A stretch of DNA of 64,000 nt from Parerythrobacter_A sp963761775 (GTDB taxonomy: Bacteria; Pseudomonadota; Alphaproteobacteria; Sphingomonadales; Sphingomonadaceae): the NCBI GenBank assembly GCA_963761775.1, contig CAVXIF010000002.1, positions 124,001-188,000 on the forward strand. The letters run 5' to 3'. Shown here in pieces: positions 36,701 through 49,501 of the stretch. A program made the translations under genes and the position numbers. The notes beneath the pieces were generated by a model. That model had not been told where the DNA came from. It saw nothing but the letters and a program-made list of their open reading frames with translations, and searched no databases. The stretch's first letter is position 1; each line of letters begins with the position of its first letter.

Positions 36701-37958
36701 CGAACGCTCCATCCTGAACCGGGCCACCTACAACCGCCTGCGCGACATGCTGGAAGGCCAGACCGCCAGCGCCGCACCCAAGGGCACCAAGAAGGGCACC
36801 GTTATCGACGCCGCCCTGCTCGACGGGATGGACCGGCACGAATGGTTCAAGTTCGCCGTCGCGGACGATGGCCGTCAGGCGCAGATCGAAGCGGTGAAAA
36901 CGCAATACGACGAAGCGGTGAAGCGCATCGATGCCAAGTTCGCCGACCGCAAGGAAAAGCTGGAGCGCGGCGACGAGCTGGCCCCGGGCGTCCTGAAAAT
37001 GGTCAAGGTGTTCGTGGCCGTAAAGCGCAAGTTGCAGCCGGGCGACAAGATGGCCGGGCGGCACGGCAACAAGGGTGTGATCAGCCGCATCCTGCCTGCC
37101 GAAGACATGCCGTTCCTGGAAGACGGCACGCCGGTCGATATCGTGCTGAATCCGCTTGGCGTGCCAAGCCGCATGAATGTGGGGCAGATCTTCGAAACCC
37201 ACCTCGGCATGGCGGCTCGCGGGCTGGGCCAGCAGATCACGGCATCGCTGGAAGAGTGGAAGCTCGCCAACCCGAATGCGCGCGACGACTATGCCAAGGC
37301 GAAAGCGCCGAGCGCGGTCGTGGAGCGGCTGAAGTCGGCCTATGGCGAACAGTATCACGACGATATCGATGCCCGCAGCACCGAGGAGATCGTGGAACTG
37401 GCGGGCTATCTGAAAGACGGGGTGCCGATGGGTACGCCGGTCTTCGATGGCGCGCGCGAAGCCGATGTCACCGCCTATCTCGAACGCGCCGACTTGCCCG
37501 GTTCGGGCCAGGTCACGCTGCATGACGGGCGCACGGGCGAGGCATTCGACCGTCAGGTGACGGTGGGCTACATCTACATGCTCAAGCTGCATCACCTGGT
37601 GGACGACAAGATCCACGCCCGTTCCATCGGCCCCTACAGCCTCGTCACGCAGCAGCCGCTGGGCGGTAAGGCCCAGTTCGGCGGACAGCGTTTCGGCGAA
37701 ATGGAAGTCTGGGCGCTGCAAGCCTACGGCGCGGCCTACACGCTGCAGGAAATGCTGACGGTGAAGTCCGACGACGTGATCGGCCGCACCAAGGTCTACG
37801 AAGCGATCGTCAAGGGCGACGACACCTTCGAGGCCGGCATTCCGGAAAGCTTCAACGTGCTGGTGAAGGAAATGCGCAGCCTCGGCCTCAATGTCGAACT
37901 GACCTCGCATGGCGAGGAAGGCGAAGACGGAGACGGCCTGGCGATAGCGGCGGAGTAA
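33744..37958 (+). CDS. rpoB: RNA polymerase beta subunit
   Basis: A 1404-residue beta subunit of normal alphaproteobacterial length. Rifampicin-pocket region FFGSSQLSQFMDQTNPLSE, then HKRRVSALGPGGL, the GDKMAGRHGNKGV switch region and the C-terminal clamp motif (QQPLGGKAQFGGQRFGEME region) are intact. It forms the catalytic core with beta prime. The reading frame is continuous. It has its own promoter because rplJL are inverted and separate. A 79-codon gene lies directly downstream, before rpoC. Confidence 0.98.
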   Translation: MATKAKTPATRAQVKASGTAKRRIRKIFGDVHEVVQMPNLIEVQRESYEQFLRSDASIDYVSGLEKTLRSVFPIRDFAGTAELDFVHYELEPPKYDTTECRQRGITYAAPMKVTLRLIVFEVDQETETRSVLDIKEQDVYMGDMPLMTGNGTFIINGTERVIVSQMHRSPGVLFDHDRGKTHSSGKLLFTARVIPYRGSWLDFEFDAKDVVNVRIDRKRKLPVTSLLFALGLDSEGILDHFYDTVTWQRVAPKGGSEGGWKLPFDPEAWRGQKPSFALVDAKTGEEVFPAGQKISPRAANKAAKDGLAELLLPTEEAFARFAARDLIDEKTGRIYIEAGEEVSPENLEKLDDAKVKKLELLDIDDVTTGPWMRNTLEVDKAENRDEGLEAIYKVMRPGEPPTKETAEALFEGLFFDGERYDLSAVGRVKLNMRLGLDAEDTVTTLRKEDILSVVKEMVDLKDGKGEVDDIDNLGNRRVRSVGELLENQYRVGLLRMERAVKERMSSVDVSTVMPNDLINAKPAVAAVREFFGSSQLSQFMDQTNPLSEVTHKRRVSALGPGGLTRERAGFEVRDVHPTHYGRICPIETPEGPNIGLINSLASFSRVNKYGFIETPYRMVKDGTVTSEVKYLSAMEEQKNAVAQASAALDDSGSFVEEMVSARQNGEFVMLPRDQITLMDVSPKQLVSVAASLIPFLENDDANRALMGSNMQRQAVPLVKAEAPFVGTGMEETVARDSGAAISAQRGGIVDQVDAARIVIRAIGDVEEGQSGVDIYTLQKFQRSNQNTCINQRPLVKVGETVEPGDIIADGPSTDLGELALGKNSLVAFMPWNGYNYEDSILISERIVKDDVFTSIHIEEFEVMARDTKLGPEDITRDIPNVGEEALRNLDEAGIVYIGAEVHPGDILAGKITPKGESPMTPEEKLLRAIFGEKASDVRDTSLRLPPGVAGTVVEVRVFNRHGIEVDDRTRAIQQEEIERLKKNSGDERSILNRATYNRLRDMLEGQTASAAPKGTKKGTVIDAALLDGMDRHEWFKFAVADDGRQAQIEAVKTQYDEAVKRIDAKFADRKEKLERGDELAPGVLKMVKVFVAVKRKLQPGDKMAGRHGNKGVISRILPAEDMPFLEDGTPVDIVLNPLGVPSRMNVGQIFETHLGMAARGLGQQITASLEEWKLANPNARDDYAKAKAPSAVVERLKSAYGEQYHDDIDARSTEEIVELAGYLKDGVPMGTPVFDGAREADVTAYLERADLPGSGQVTLHDGRTGEAFDRQVTVGYIYMLKLHHLVDDKIHARSIGPYSLVTQQPLGGKAQFGGQRFGEMEVWALQAYGAAYTLQEMLTVKSDDVIGRTKVYEAIVKGDDTFEAGIPESFNVLVKEMRSLGLNVELTSHGEEGEDGDGLAIAAE

Positions 37959-37961
37959 TTG

Positions 37962-38197
37962 ATGCTCAGTAATTATCTCAACGAGCTAGTCACACTGCCG
38001 CGTAGTCGGTTGGTTGGCCTCTACGGCTCCAACATTATCTCATTGGGATTTTTGCTGGTCATCAGCGATCGAGGCGTCGCCCTAGAAATTCTAGGTTTTG
38101 TAATCGCATTTGTCGGACTTGCTATGCTTACGGTTGCGGGATCGATGATCCCACGGCGCAATAACCTTAAAACGGATACCCGACAGGGAACTGAAAA

Positions 38198-38201
<4 letters not shown>
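37962..38201 (+). CDS. 79-residue membrane protein gene between rpoB and rpoC
   Basis: A short frame with two hydrophobic segments (about residues 22-40 and 43-63, ending AGSMIPRR) and a basic C-terminus. GC content is near 48%, far below the flanking genes, and codon choice differs (many T- and A-ending codons). The ATG is 3 bases after the rpoB stop with a GGAG 6 bases upstream, and its stop overlaps the rpoC start as ATGA. So it is translated in line with the polymerase genes if translated at all. rpoB and rpoC are normally adjacent. I recognise no family. Recent acquisition is likely. Confidence 0.65.
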
Positions 38202-42582
<4,381 letters not shown>

Positions 42583-42583
<1 letters not shown>

Positions 42584-43350
42584 TGATCTATATCGTCGAT
42601 AACGCCTGGCCCATCCTGCTTGCCGCAACGCTGGCGTTCGCGCTCGGCTTCGTCTGGGCCAGTCCGCGCGGACGTGGTAGGTCGCGTTTGCGCATCTCGC
42701 TCGGTGCACAGGCGCTGGTGTTTGCCAGCCTTGTCTGGATGTCGGCCATATTGGCGGGTGCGCTCATCCTTGCCCCCGTCGATGCCGGTGGCTGGACAGT
42801 CGCTCTGGGAACAGCGGCGATCATCTGGGGCGGTTTCGTGTTGCCGGTCATCGCGGCCGATGGGGCGCGCAGTCGTGCTGGCTGGCGACGCCCGGTCGTC
42901 CTGGCGAGCTACTGGCTGGTGGCGATGCTGCTGATGGCGGCAACATTGAAGCTGGTCGGGGTGGAAGGGCCGGAAGTCGAACCGAAGGCAGCCCTTGCCT
43001 ACGCCGATAACGACCAACCGGGACTGGCGCATCCCCTGCTGCCGGGCGCATACCGGCTGGGCGGGGCGGACGGCGCGTCCGTTGATCTCGGTCACGCCAT
43101 AACGGTGGAAGTGAACGACGACACGATTGCCATGTTCTCGCAATGCGTAACGCCGCGCTGGCGCTATCGCCACGAGAGCGGATCGTTAGTGACCCAGACC
43201 ATTCCCGAACCGGTGTGCGAACGCGCGCTTTACCCCGCCGAAGAAGCGTTAATCGCTGTTCTCGATGCACCGCGGACGATCCTGCACACCCCGAACAATG
43301 GCATCCATATCGCAAACGACGATCACGCCGTGACGCTATTCACGCAATAG
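42583..43350 (+). CDS. hypothetical membrane protein with C-terminal extracytoplasmic domain
   Basis: A 255-residue protein with three or four hydrophobic segments in the first 130 residues (about 7-25, 40-62, 68-90, 105-125) and a soluble domain of about 120 residues containing two cysteines (FSQCVTP and EPVCERA) that could pair outside the cell. I do not recognise a family. It starts right at the end of the rpoC frame as read and is 41 bases before gltX, so it may be part of the rpoBC transcript. Confidence 0.68.
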
Positions 43351-43391
43351 CGCGCTCGCCTTCGTGCGCCTGCCCCGCTAGTCCGCCTGTC

Positions 43392-44762
43392 ATGACCACA
43401 ACCCGCTTCGCCCCGTCGCCTACCGGCCGCCTGCATGTCGGCAATATTCGCACCGCGCTGCATAACTGGATGCTGGCGCGCAAAGGCGGCGGGCAATTCA
43501 TGCTGCGGATCGACGATACCGATGCGGAGCGCAGCCGCGAGGAATATGTCGAGGCGATCCGCGCCGATCTGGCGTGGCTGGGGCTGGAACCCGATGGCGA
43601 AGTGCGGCAGTCCGAGCGGCTGGCGCTGTACGACACCGCGTTCGAGATGCTGCGCACGGCAGGGCGGGTCTATCCCGCCTACGAAACGCAGCAGGAACTG
43701 GAGCTGAAGCGCAAGATCCAGCTAGGGCGGGGCCTGCCGCCGCTATATGACCGCGCGGCGCTGGCGCTGGGCGAAGCGGAACGGGCGGAGAAGGACGCGG
43801 CGGGTATCGCTCCGCACTGGCGTTTCCGGCTTGACCATGATGCGCCGATCACGTGGCACGATGGCGTGCGCGGCGACCAGTCGTTCGATCCTGCACTTTT
43901 GAGCGATCCAGTCATCCGCCGCGCCGACGGCAGCTGGCTTTACATGCTGCCCAGCGCCGCCGATGACATTGCGATGGGCGTCACCGATGTGCTGCGCGGC
44001 GAAGACCACGTCAGCAATACGGCGGTGCAGATACAGATGTTCGAGGCGCTGAATGCTGCGGGCTTTGCTGCGCAGCATGATGCAGCAAAAACGGATACGT
44101 TACATCCGCGTTTTGCGCATGAGGCACTGTTGGTCGGGGTCGAAGGCAAGCTGTCGAAGCGGCTTGGCAGTATCGGCTGCGACACGTTCCGGGATCAGGA
44201 CATCGAGCCGCAGGCGCTGGTCGCCTTGCTTGCGCGGCTGGGTACATCGCAACCGGTGGAAGCGATTGCGGATCGCCGGGTGCTGGTGGAAGGCTTCGAC
44301 CTTTCCACGTTCGGACGCGCGCCCGCCAAATTTGACGAGGTGGAGCTGAAGCGGGTGAATACGGCGCTGGTGCATACGATGGATTACGACGCAGCTGCGG
44401 ACCGCCTTCCCGACGGCATGGATGAGGCGGCATGGTACGCAATCCGCCCAAATCTGGACACGCTGGCCGAGGCGGCGGACTGGTGGCGCATGGTCACCGG
44501 CCCCGTCGACCTGCCCGACTTTTCCGACGAAGACTGCGCCTACCTCGGCGAAGCGGTGGACGCGCTTGAATGGGGCGACGATCCGTGGGGTGCGCTCACC
44601 GCCACGTTGAAAAACCAGACAGGCCGCAAGGGCAAGTCGCTGTTCCTGCCATTGCGTCAAGCTTTAACCGGGGCAAGCTCCGGCCCCGATATGGGCGCGT
44701 TGCTGCCGGTTATCGGCGAGGAAGCGGCACGGCGCAGGCTGGCGCGCGCGGCGGGGCGTTAA
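43392..44762 (+). CDS. gltX: glutamyl-tRNA synthetase
   Basis: A 456-residue class I tRNA synthetase. The HIGH-type motif is HVGN (H15) in PSPTGRLHVGN and the KMSKS-type loop is GKLSKR (about 253-258). The length and C-terminal anticodon-binding domain fit the shorter alphaproteobacterial GltX, of which many members have two copies with different tRNA preference; which one this is cannot be told here. The ATG at 43392-43394 is fixed by the MTTTRFAPSPTG opening. Confidence 0.95.
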   Translation: MTTTRFAPSPTGRLHVGNIRTALHNWMLARKGGGQFMLRIDDTDAERSREEYVEAIRADLAWLGLEPDGEVRQSERLALYDTAFEMLRTAGRVYPAYETQQELELKRKIQLGRGLPPLYDRAALALGEAERAEKDAAGIAPHWRFRLDHDAPITWHDGVRGDQSFDPALLSDPVIRRADGSWLYMLPSAADDIAMGVTDVLRGEDHVSNTAVQIQMFEALNAAGFAAQHDAAKTDTLHPRFAHEALLVGVEGKLSKRLGSIGCDTFRDQDIEPQALVALLARLGTSQPVEAIADRRVLVEGFDLSTFGRAPAKFDEVELKRVNTALVHTMDYDAAADRLPDGMDEAAWYAIRPNLDTLAEAADWWRMVTGPVDLPDFSDEDCAYLGEAVDALEWGDDPWGALTATLKNQTGRKGKSLFLPLRQALTGASSGPDMGALLPVIGEEAARRRLARAAGR

Positions 44763-44797
44763 GCGAACCTTAGCAGCCAACGGAGTATCGGTTGCCT

Positions 44798-45310
44798 ATG
44801 GCAAGCCTACATATGGCGGACCCGGTGCAATTCAGGGACCAGGGGGATTGGCCGGAGGCGCTGCTGTGCCTCGTTTTGGGGGCTGTTTCCTTGCCGCTCG
44901 TCGGATGGCTGTGGACATTACCGGGCGACCAAGTGCCACGCATATTCCTGGTGCCATTCACCGGGGTTTTCCTGATCGGCTTGCCGTTTCTTGTGCGCAG
45001 TGTTTTGGGCGCCCGGACCCGCACGCTGTCGGTCGATACCGCAACCGGGACGGTGATGCTGGAACAGCGGTGGATTTTTAGCAAGTCAACGGAAACATTC
45101 GGTGCAATCGAAGCTGCGCAGATCGTGCATGTCGTGCGCGATGACGACGGCGTCTGGACCAAAAGCGTCCTGCACCTGGCCGGTGGACGCGAAGTTATCT
45201 TCGCGCAAGGCGGCTCGCCGGAAGAGACCCGAGATGCGGCAGACCGGCTTGCGACCGTGCTGGCACAAATTCGTGCCGATGTCCCTGTAGTCGAGGATCA
45301 CCGCACCTGA
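44798..45310 (+). CDS. hypothetical membrane protein
   Basis: A protein of about 170 residues with two hydrophobic segments (about 22-42 and 52-70) and a C-terminal soluble domain with a beta pattern (TRTLSVDTATGTVMLEQRW), reminiscent of PH-like membrane domains. No named family is recognised. The ATG at 44798 is used; a TTG at 44792 has the better spaced GGAG (44782-44785), and an ATG at 44813 is also possible, so the start is uncertain. It is 35 bases after gltX. Confidence 0.6.
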   Translation: MASLHMADPVQFRDQGDWPEALLCLVLGAVSLPLVGWLWTLPGDQVPRIFLVPFTGVFLIGLPFLVRSVLGARTRTLSVDTATGTVMLEQRWIFSKSTETFGAIEAAQIVHVVRDDDGVWTKSVLHLAGGREVIFAQGGSPEETRDAADRLATVLAQIRADVPVVEDHRT

Positions 45311-45317
45311 TCAGGCG

Positions 45318-45485
45318 TCAATCGTGCTGGTCGCGTTCGATCTCGTCCTGCAACTTGCGCGTGCCGCGATCGGACTCGCGTTCCACCTTGGGCGACACCT
45401 TCCTGTTGCGGGCGTAGGCCCAGTACATCAACCCGATCAGCAGCAGCGGGCCGACGGTCAGGACGATGAAATGGATGCTGGGCAT
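45318..45485 (-). CDS. 55-residue single-span membrane protein
   Basis: A short frame opening MPSIHFIVLTVGPLLLIGLM: one transmembrane helix (about residues 5-24) followed by YWAYARNRK and a strongly charged helix ending IERDQHD. The hydrophobic start and charged tail with high-GC codon use look like a genuine small membrane protein. It is convergent with the gene ending at 45310 and lies upstream of the end of pyk. No family is recognised. Confidence 0.62.
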   Translation of the reverse strand: MPSIHFIVLTVGPLLLIGLMYWAYARNRKVSPKVERESDRGTRKLQDEIERDQHD

Positions 45486-45551
45486 GGCGAATGTTCCTGT
45501 CGATTGAAGCGGGGCAATAGTGTTGCAAGTTCAACGCCCAAGCCGCCGGTT

Positions 45552-47084
45552 TTATCCCGACCCTGCCCCCGCAGCCTTGTCAGCGGCAGTCCCGGCAGCC
45601 GCGTTCAGCTCGTCTCCCGTCAGCGTGACCACATGCAGCAGGTTGGTGCTGCCCGGCGTGCCGAACGGGACGCCCGCCAGCACGATCAGCTTGGTTCCCG
45701 CTGTCCCGAACCCGTGGCGCAGCGCCATGCGGCGGCCCTTGGCAATCATCTCTTCGAACCCGGCGATATCCTTCGTCGCCACCGCATGCGCGCCCCATAG
45801 CAGCGCCAGCCGGCGGGCGATGCGGCGGCGCGGCGTCAGCACCAGCATCGGCACGCCGGGCCGCTCGCGCGCCACCCGCCGCGCTGTCGATCCGCTGCCG
45901 GTGAAGACCGTGATCGCGCCGATGGGCACGGTGTCGGCGATGGTCATGCAGGCATGGGCCAGCGCATCGGCGGTGGTGGCATCGGGCGGTGTTTCCAGAA
46001 AGCGGACGCGCGCGATATAGGCATCGTCGCGCTCCACCTGCGCGGCGATCTTGTCCATCATGGTGACGGCCTCTTCGGGCCAGGCACCCGCCGCCGTTTC
46101 CGCGCTGAGCATGATGGCGTCTGCTCCGTCATACACCGCGTTTGCCACATCGGAAACTTCCGCGCGGGTCGGTGCGGGGCTTTCGATCATCGATTCCAGC
46201 ATTTGCGTGGCAACGATCACCGGCTTGCCCTGAAGCCGCGTCATATTGACGATGCGCTTTTGCAGCGGCGGCACTTCCTGCGGCTCAAGCTCCACGCCAA
46301 GATCGCCGCGCGCCACCATCACACCGTCCGCCTGCTCGATGATTTCCTCCAGCCGCAGCACCGCCATCGGCTTTTCGATCTTGGCGCACAGGGCAGGCGT
46401 TTCGGCACCCGGCGGCCCCATCAGCCGCCGCGCTTCGGCAAGGTCTTCGGGCCGCTGCACGAAGGAAAGCCCGATCCAATCCGCACCTTGCTCGACTGCA
46501 AAGGCAAGGTCGGTGCGATCCTTCGCGGTCAGCGCGGGTATGGGAATTTCCGCATCGGGCACGTTCACGCCCTTGCGATCCGAAATCACTCCGCCGATCT
46601 CCGCCGAGCACAGGATGGCGTCGGGCGAGGCCTCGATCACGCGCAGGCGGATCTTGCCATCGTCCACCAGCAGGCGCTGGCCTTTCGTCAGCAGGCCGAA
46701 CAGTTCGGGATGCGGCAGGTGGACGCGGGTGTCGTCGCCGGGCGCAGGGTCGCGGTCCAGCGTGAAATGGCCCGAATGGCGGATGACTGCGCGGCCTTCT
46801 GCAAACGTGCCGACGCGCAGTTTCGGCCCCTGCAAATCGCAGAACACCGCGACGGGACGGGCGAATTCCTCTTCCAGCGCGCGAATATCGGCAATGGTGC
46901 GGGCGTGGGTGGCATGGTCGCCGTGGCTCATGTTCACGCGAAAGGCATCGGCCCCGGCGCGGAACAGGCGGCGCAGCACATCGGGATCGCGCGTGGCGGG
47001 GCCGGTGGTGGCAAGTATCTTTACCTTGCGGCTTCTGTGCATGGCCTGATCCGGGTCCGGTGCGTCGAGGTTTGTTGTTGCCAT
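45552..47084 (-). CDS. pyk: pyruvate kinase
   Basis: A 510-residue pyruvate kinase: opening KVKILATTGPATRD, substrate site VNMSHGD, metal and phosphate binding in EKPMAVLRLEEI and MVARGDLGVELE, and the C-terminal allosteric domain. It makes ATP and pyruvate from phosphoenolpyruvate and ADP. The ATG at 47082-47084 fits the family; the frame is open 11 codons further. It is divergent from the DUF1244 gene. Confidence 0.95.
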   Translation of the reverse strand: MATTNLDAPDPDQAMHRSRKVKILATTGPATRDPDVLRRLFRAGADAFRVNMSHGDHATHARTIADIRALEEEFARPVAVFCDLQGPKLRVGTFAEGRAVIRHSGHFTLDRDPAPGDDTRVHLPHPELFGLLTKGQRLLVDDGKIRLRVIEASPDAILCSAEIGGVISDRKGVNVPDAEIPIPALTAKDRTDLAFAVEQGADWIGLSFVQRPEDLAEARRLMGPPGAETPALCAKIEKPMAVLRLEEIIEQADGVMVARGDLGVELEPQEVPPLQKRIVNMTRLQGKPVIVATQMLESMIESPAPTRAEVSDVANAVYDGADAIMLSAETAAGAWPEEAVTMMDKIAAQVERDDAYIARVRFLETPPDATTADALAHACMTIADTVPIGAITVFTGSGSTARRVARERPGVPMLVLTPRRRIARRLALLWGAHAVATKDIAGFEEMIAKGRRMALRHGFGTAGTKLIVLAGVPFGTPGSTNLLHVVTLTGDELNAAAGTAADKAAGAGSG

Positions 47085-47132
47085 GCGGCGAGGTATGACA
47101 CGCGGGCAGGCCAACACAAAGGACGCGCCCTA

Positions 47133-47456
47133 ATGGATACGAATGCAGACAGACCCGCCGCCGACCCGCTCGACAGGCTGGACGATGCCGTGGCCGCCGC
47201 CGCGTTCCGCCGGCTGGTGCGCCATCTGCGCCATCGCCACGATGCGCAGAATATCGAGCTGATGGGGCTGGCGGGGTTTTGCCGCAACTGCCTCGCCGAC
47301 TGGATACGAGATGCGGGTTATGATGGAGACAAGGCAGCCGCCCGCGCGCTTATCCACGGGATGCCGCAGGCGGAATGGAAGGCCACGCGGCAGACCCCGG
47401 CAACCGAAGCGCAGCTCGCGGCCATGGAGGCGAGCGTGGCGAAAAACGCGGGGTAG
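47133..47456 (+). CDS. DUF1244 domain protein
   Basis: A 107-residue protein with the DUF1244 signature LRHRHDAQNIELMGLAGFCRNCLADW-type core (key residues: the CRNCL pair), typical of alpha- and gammaproteobacteria. The paired cysteines could bind a metal. The function is unknown. It is divergent from pyk with a 48-base gap. The start ATG at 47133-47135 is chosen because upstream frame overlaps pyk. Confidence 0.85.
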   Translation: MDTNADRPAADPLDRLDDAVAAAAFRRLVRHLRHRHDAQNIELMGLAGFCRNCLADWIRDAGYDGDKAAARALIHGMPQAEWKATRQTPATEAQLAAMEASVAKNAG

Positions 47457-47492
47457 GGGCTCGCATCTTTGGTTTGAAAAGAAAGAAGTTTC

Positions 47493-47631
47493 GCTCGCAG
47501 AGGCGCAGAGGCACAGAGAGGTCGGGACTGCGGCGAAGCCGCCTCGAATCGCAGGCATCCGCGCGCGACGATCCGGATTCAGAATAGAAGCCTGCGGCGC
47601 AGTTTTTGCGCGCCTCTGCGCCTCTGCGAGC
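47493..47631. repeat. dispersed inverted-repeat element
   Basis: CGCTCGCAGAGGCGCAGAGGC near 47492-47512 and GCCTCTGCGCCTCTGCGAGCG near 47612-47632 form inverted ends of a 140-bp element with internal small palindromes (CTGCGGCGAAGCCGCCTCG). It fills most of the 308-bp gap 47457-47764, which has no gene. No transposase is present; a REP/MITE-like palindrome is likely. Confidence 0.65.
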
Positions 47632-47764
47632 GCTATCCCTGAACAACCTCCGTCACACCGATCGACACAAGCGGGGGGCATCATGCCAAACCACCTTATC
47701 GCCAGCCGCTTCGCCCGCTATCGCACCGCCAATCGATTCCCTATCCCAATAACCGGAGCCACAC

Positions 47765-48013
47765 ATGGCCGATACCGATGCCAATGCCACCGACGACCGC
47801 CTGCGCCTGCTGATCGAACGGATCGAGCGGCTGGAGGAAGAAAAGAAGGGCATCGCCGACGATGTGCGCGACGTGTATGCCGAGGCAAAGGCGGTGGGCT
47901 ACGATCCCAAGATCATGCGCCAGGTCGTGCGCCTGCGGAAAATGAAGCCCGACGACCGCAGCGAAATGGAAATGCTGCTGGATACCTACAAGAACGCGCT
48001 CGGTCTGGCGTAA
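47765..48013 (+). CDS. gapR: GapR (DUF2312) nucleoid-associated protein
   Basis: An 82-residue coiled-coil protein with the DUF2312 core RLLIERIERLEEEKKGIADD and VYAEAKAVGYDPK, then MRQVVRLRK. In Caulobacter the family member GapR binds AT-rich, overtwisted DNA and helps chromosome replication. It is essential or near-essential in alphaproteobacteria. It lies 74 bases before yebC, on the same strand. Confidence 0.93.
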   Translation: MADTDANATDDRLRLLIERIERLEEEKKGIADDVRDVYAEAKAVGYDPKIMRQVVRLRKMKPDDRSEMEMLLDTYKNALGLA

Positions 48014-48087
48014 GGCACCGTCGGTTGCCGATGCATCGCCGCTGCGGTAGCGGTGGCGTGATCTTACAGTAAGCGAAACGGACCTTC

Positions 48088-48837
48088 ATGGCAGGCCATT
48101 CCAAATTCAAGAACATCATGCATCGCAAGGGTGCGCAGGACAAGAAACGGTCCAACCTGTTCTCCAAGCTGAGCCGAGAGATTACCGTGGCGGCGAAGAT
48201 GGGCACGCCCGATCCGGACATGAACCCGCGCCTGCGGCTGGCGATCAACACCGCCAAGGCGCAGTCCATGCCCAAGGACAACATCCAGCGCGCCGTCGAC
48301 AAGGCCAGCGCCGCGGACGGCGACGATTACGAGGAAGTGCGCTACGAAGGCTACGGCCCCGGCGGTAGCGCGATCATCGTCGAGGCGCTGACCGACAACC
48401 GCAACCGCACTGCCACCCATATCCGCACCGCGTTCAGCAAGAACGGCGGAAACATGGGCACCGAAGGCAGCGTGCAGCACGGCTTCGAACGGCTGGGCTA
48501 TATCGAGTACCCCGCCGATGCGGGCGGCGAGGACAAGGTGCTGGAAGCCGCGATGGAAGCGGGCGCGGAGGATATTGCATCGTCCAAGGACGGGCACGAA
48601 ATCTGGACCGCTGCGGACGATCTGCACGCGGTGGCCGATGCGCTGGAAAAATCGCTGGGCGAGGCGGCGACGGTGAAGCTGGCGTGGAAGCCGAACATCA
48701 CGGTCGATCTGGACGAGAAAGCGGCGGGCACGCTGCTGAAGCTGGTCGATACGCTGGACGATGACGACGACGTGCAGACCGTGTGGGGCAATTACGAGAT
48801 CAGCGACGAAGTGATGGAAAAGCTGGAAGCGGAGTGA
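48088..48837 (+). CDS. YebC/PmpR family protein
   Basis: A 249-residue YebC protein with the opening MAGHSKFKNIMHRKGAQD and GYGPGGSAIIVEALTDN. Members are described as transcriptional regulators, and some as translation factors for difficult stretches; which applies here is unknown. It is upstream of ruvC, the common order. The two are separated by a 192-bp gap containing a REP element. Confidence 0.95.
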   Translation: MAGHSKFKNIMHRKGAQDKKRSNLFSKLSREITVAAKMGTPDPDMNPRLRLAINTAKAQSMPKDNIQRAVDKASAADGDDYEEVRYEGYGPGGSAIIVEALTDNRNRTATHIRTAFSKNGGNMGTEGSVQHGFERLGYIEYPADAGGEDKVLEAAMEAGAEDIASSKDGHEIWTAADDLHAVADALEKSLGEAATVKLAWKPNITVDLDEKAAGTLLKLVDTLDDDDDVQTVWGNYEISDEVMEKLEAE

Positions 48838-48918
48838 CCACGCAATCCTCCCCATGGCAAGATGGGGAGGAATATGCGCTCGGAAACGGCGATTTCACGC
48901 ACGGCGGTTCCGTTTCTC

Positions 48919-49010
48919 CGTCACCCTGAACTCGTTTCAGGGTCCATTTCTCCATTTGCGCGGACGGTGCAGAAAGGCGGAATGGATGCTGAAACACGTT
49001 CAGCATGACG
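48919..49010. repeat. REP-like palindrome between yebC and ruvC
   Basis: Arms at 48919-48946 (CGTCACCCTGAACTCGTTTC...) and 48983-49010 (...GAAACACGTTCAGCATGACG) pair imperfectly over 28 bases. This is the common sphingomonad-type CACCCTGAA...TTCAGG family of extragenic palindromes. Confidence 0.72.
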
Positions 49011-49029
49011 GCGTATTAAGTATTCGAAA

Positions 49030-49501
49030 ATGATCATCCTCGGCCTCGACCCTTCGCTCAGCTGCACCGGCTGGGGCGTGATCCGCACCGAAGGATCGCG
49101 CCTGATCCATGTCGCCAACGGTCAGGTCAAAACCGACGCCCAAGGCCGCGATGGCCGAACGCCTCGCCACGCTGCACGCCGCCATCGCCGACGTCATCGC
49201 CACCCACCGCCCCGACCGCGCGGCGGCGGAGGAAGTGTTCGTCAACAAGAACCCGCAATCCACGCTGAAACTGGCGCAGGCACGCGGCGCGGTGCTGGCC
49301 GCCTGCGGTCAGGCGGATGTGCCCGTCAGCGAACACGCCGCGCGGCTGGTGAAGAAAGCCGTGGTCGGCACCGGCGCGGCGGACAAGGCGCAGGTGCAGG
49401 CGATGCTGAAGGTGCTGCTGCCCGGCGCGAAGGTCGCAGGCCCGGACGCCGCCGACGCGCTGGCGGTGGCGATAGCGGCGGCGCATCTGACACCGCGCTA
49501 G
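49030..49501 (+). pseudogene. ruvC: Holliday junction resolvase, apparent +1 frameshift
   Basis: The first 37 codons (MIILGLDPSLSCTGWGVI, catalytic D7) and the remainder in a second frame (EEVFVNKNPQSTLKLAQARG, GPDAADALAVA with the C-terminal catalytic aspartate) together make a normal 156-residue RuvC. They are joined by an extra C in the CCC run at 49139-49141. Without it the junction reads KTDAKAAMAERL, as in relatives. RuvC cuts Holliday junctions. Its neighbours ruvA and ruvB are not in the window. Directly after its stop comes a 700-bp segment of atypical composition, so real decay is possible, but sequence error is more economical. Confidence 0.85.

Noticed and set aside
35340..37910. 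Long minus-strand open frame of 856 codons
   Set aside because: It lies wholly antisense to rpoB. High GC content leaves antisense frames open; its translation is low-complexity (His, Arg, Ala-rich) and has no ribosome site.
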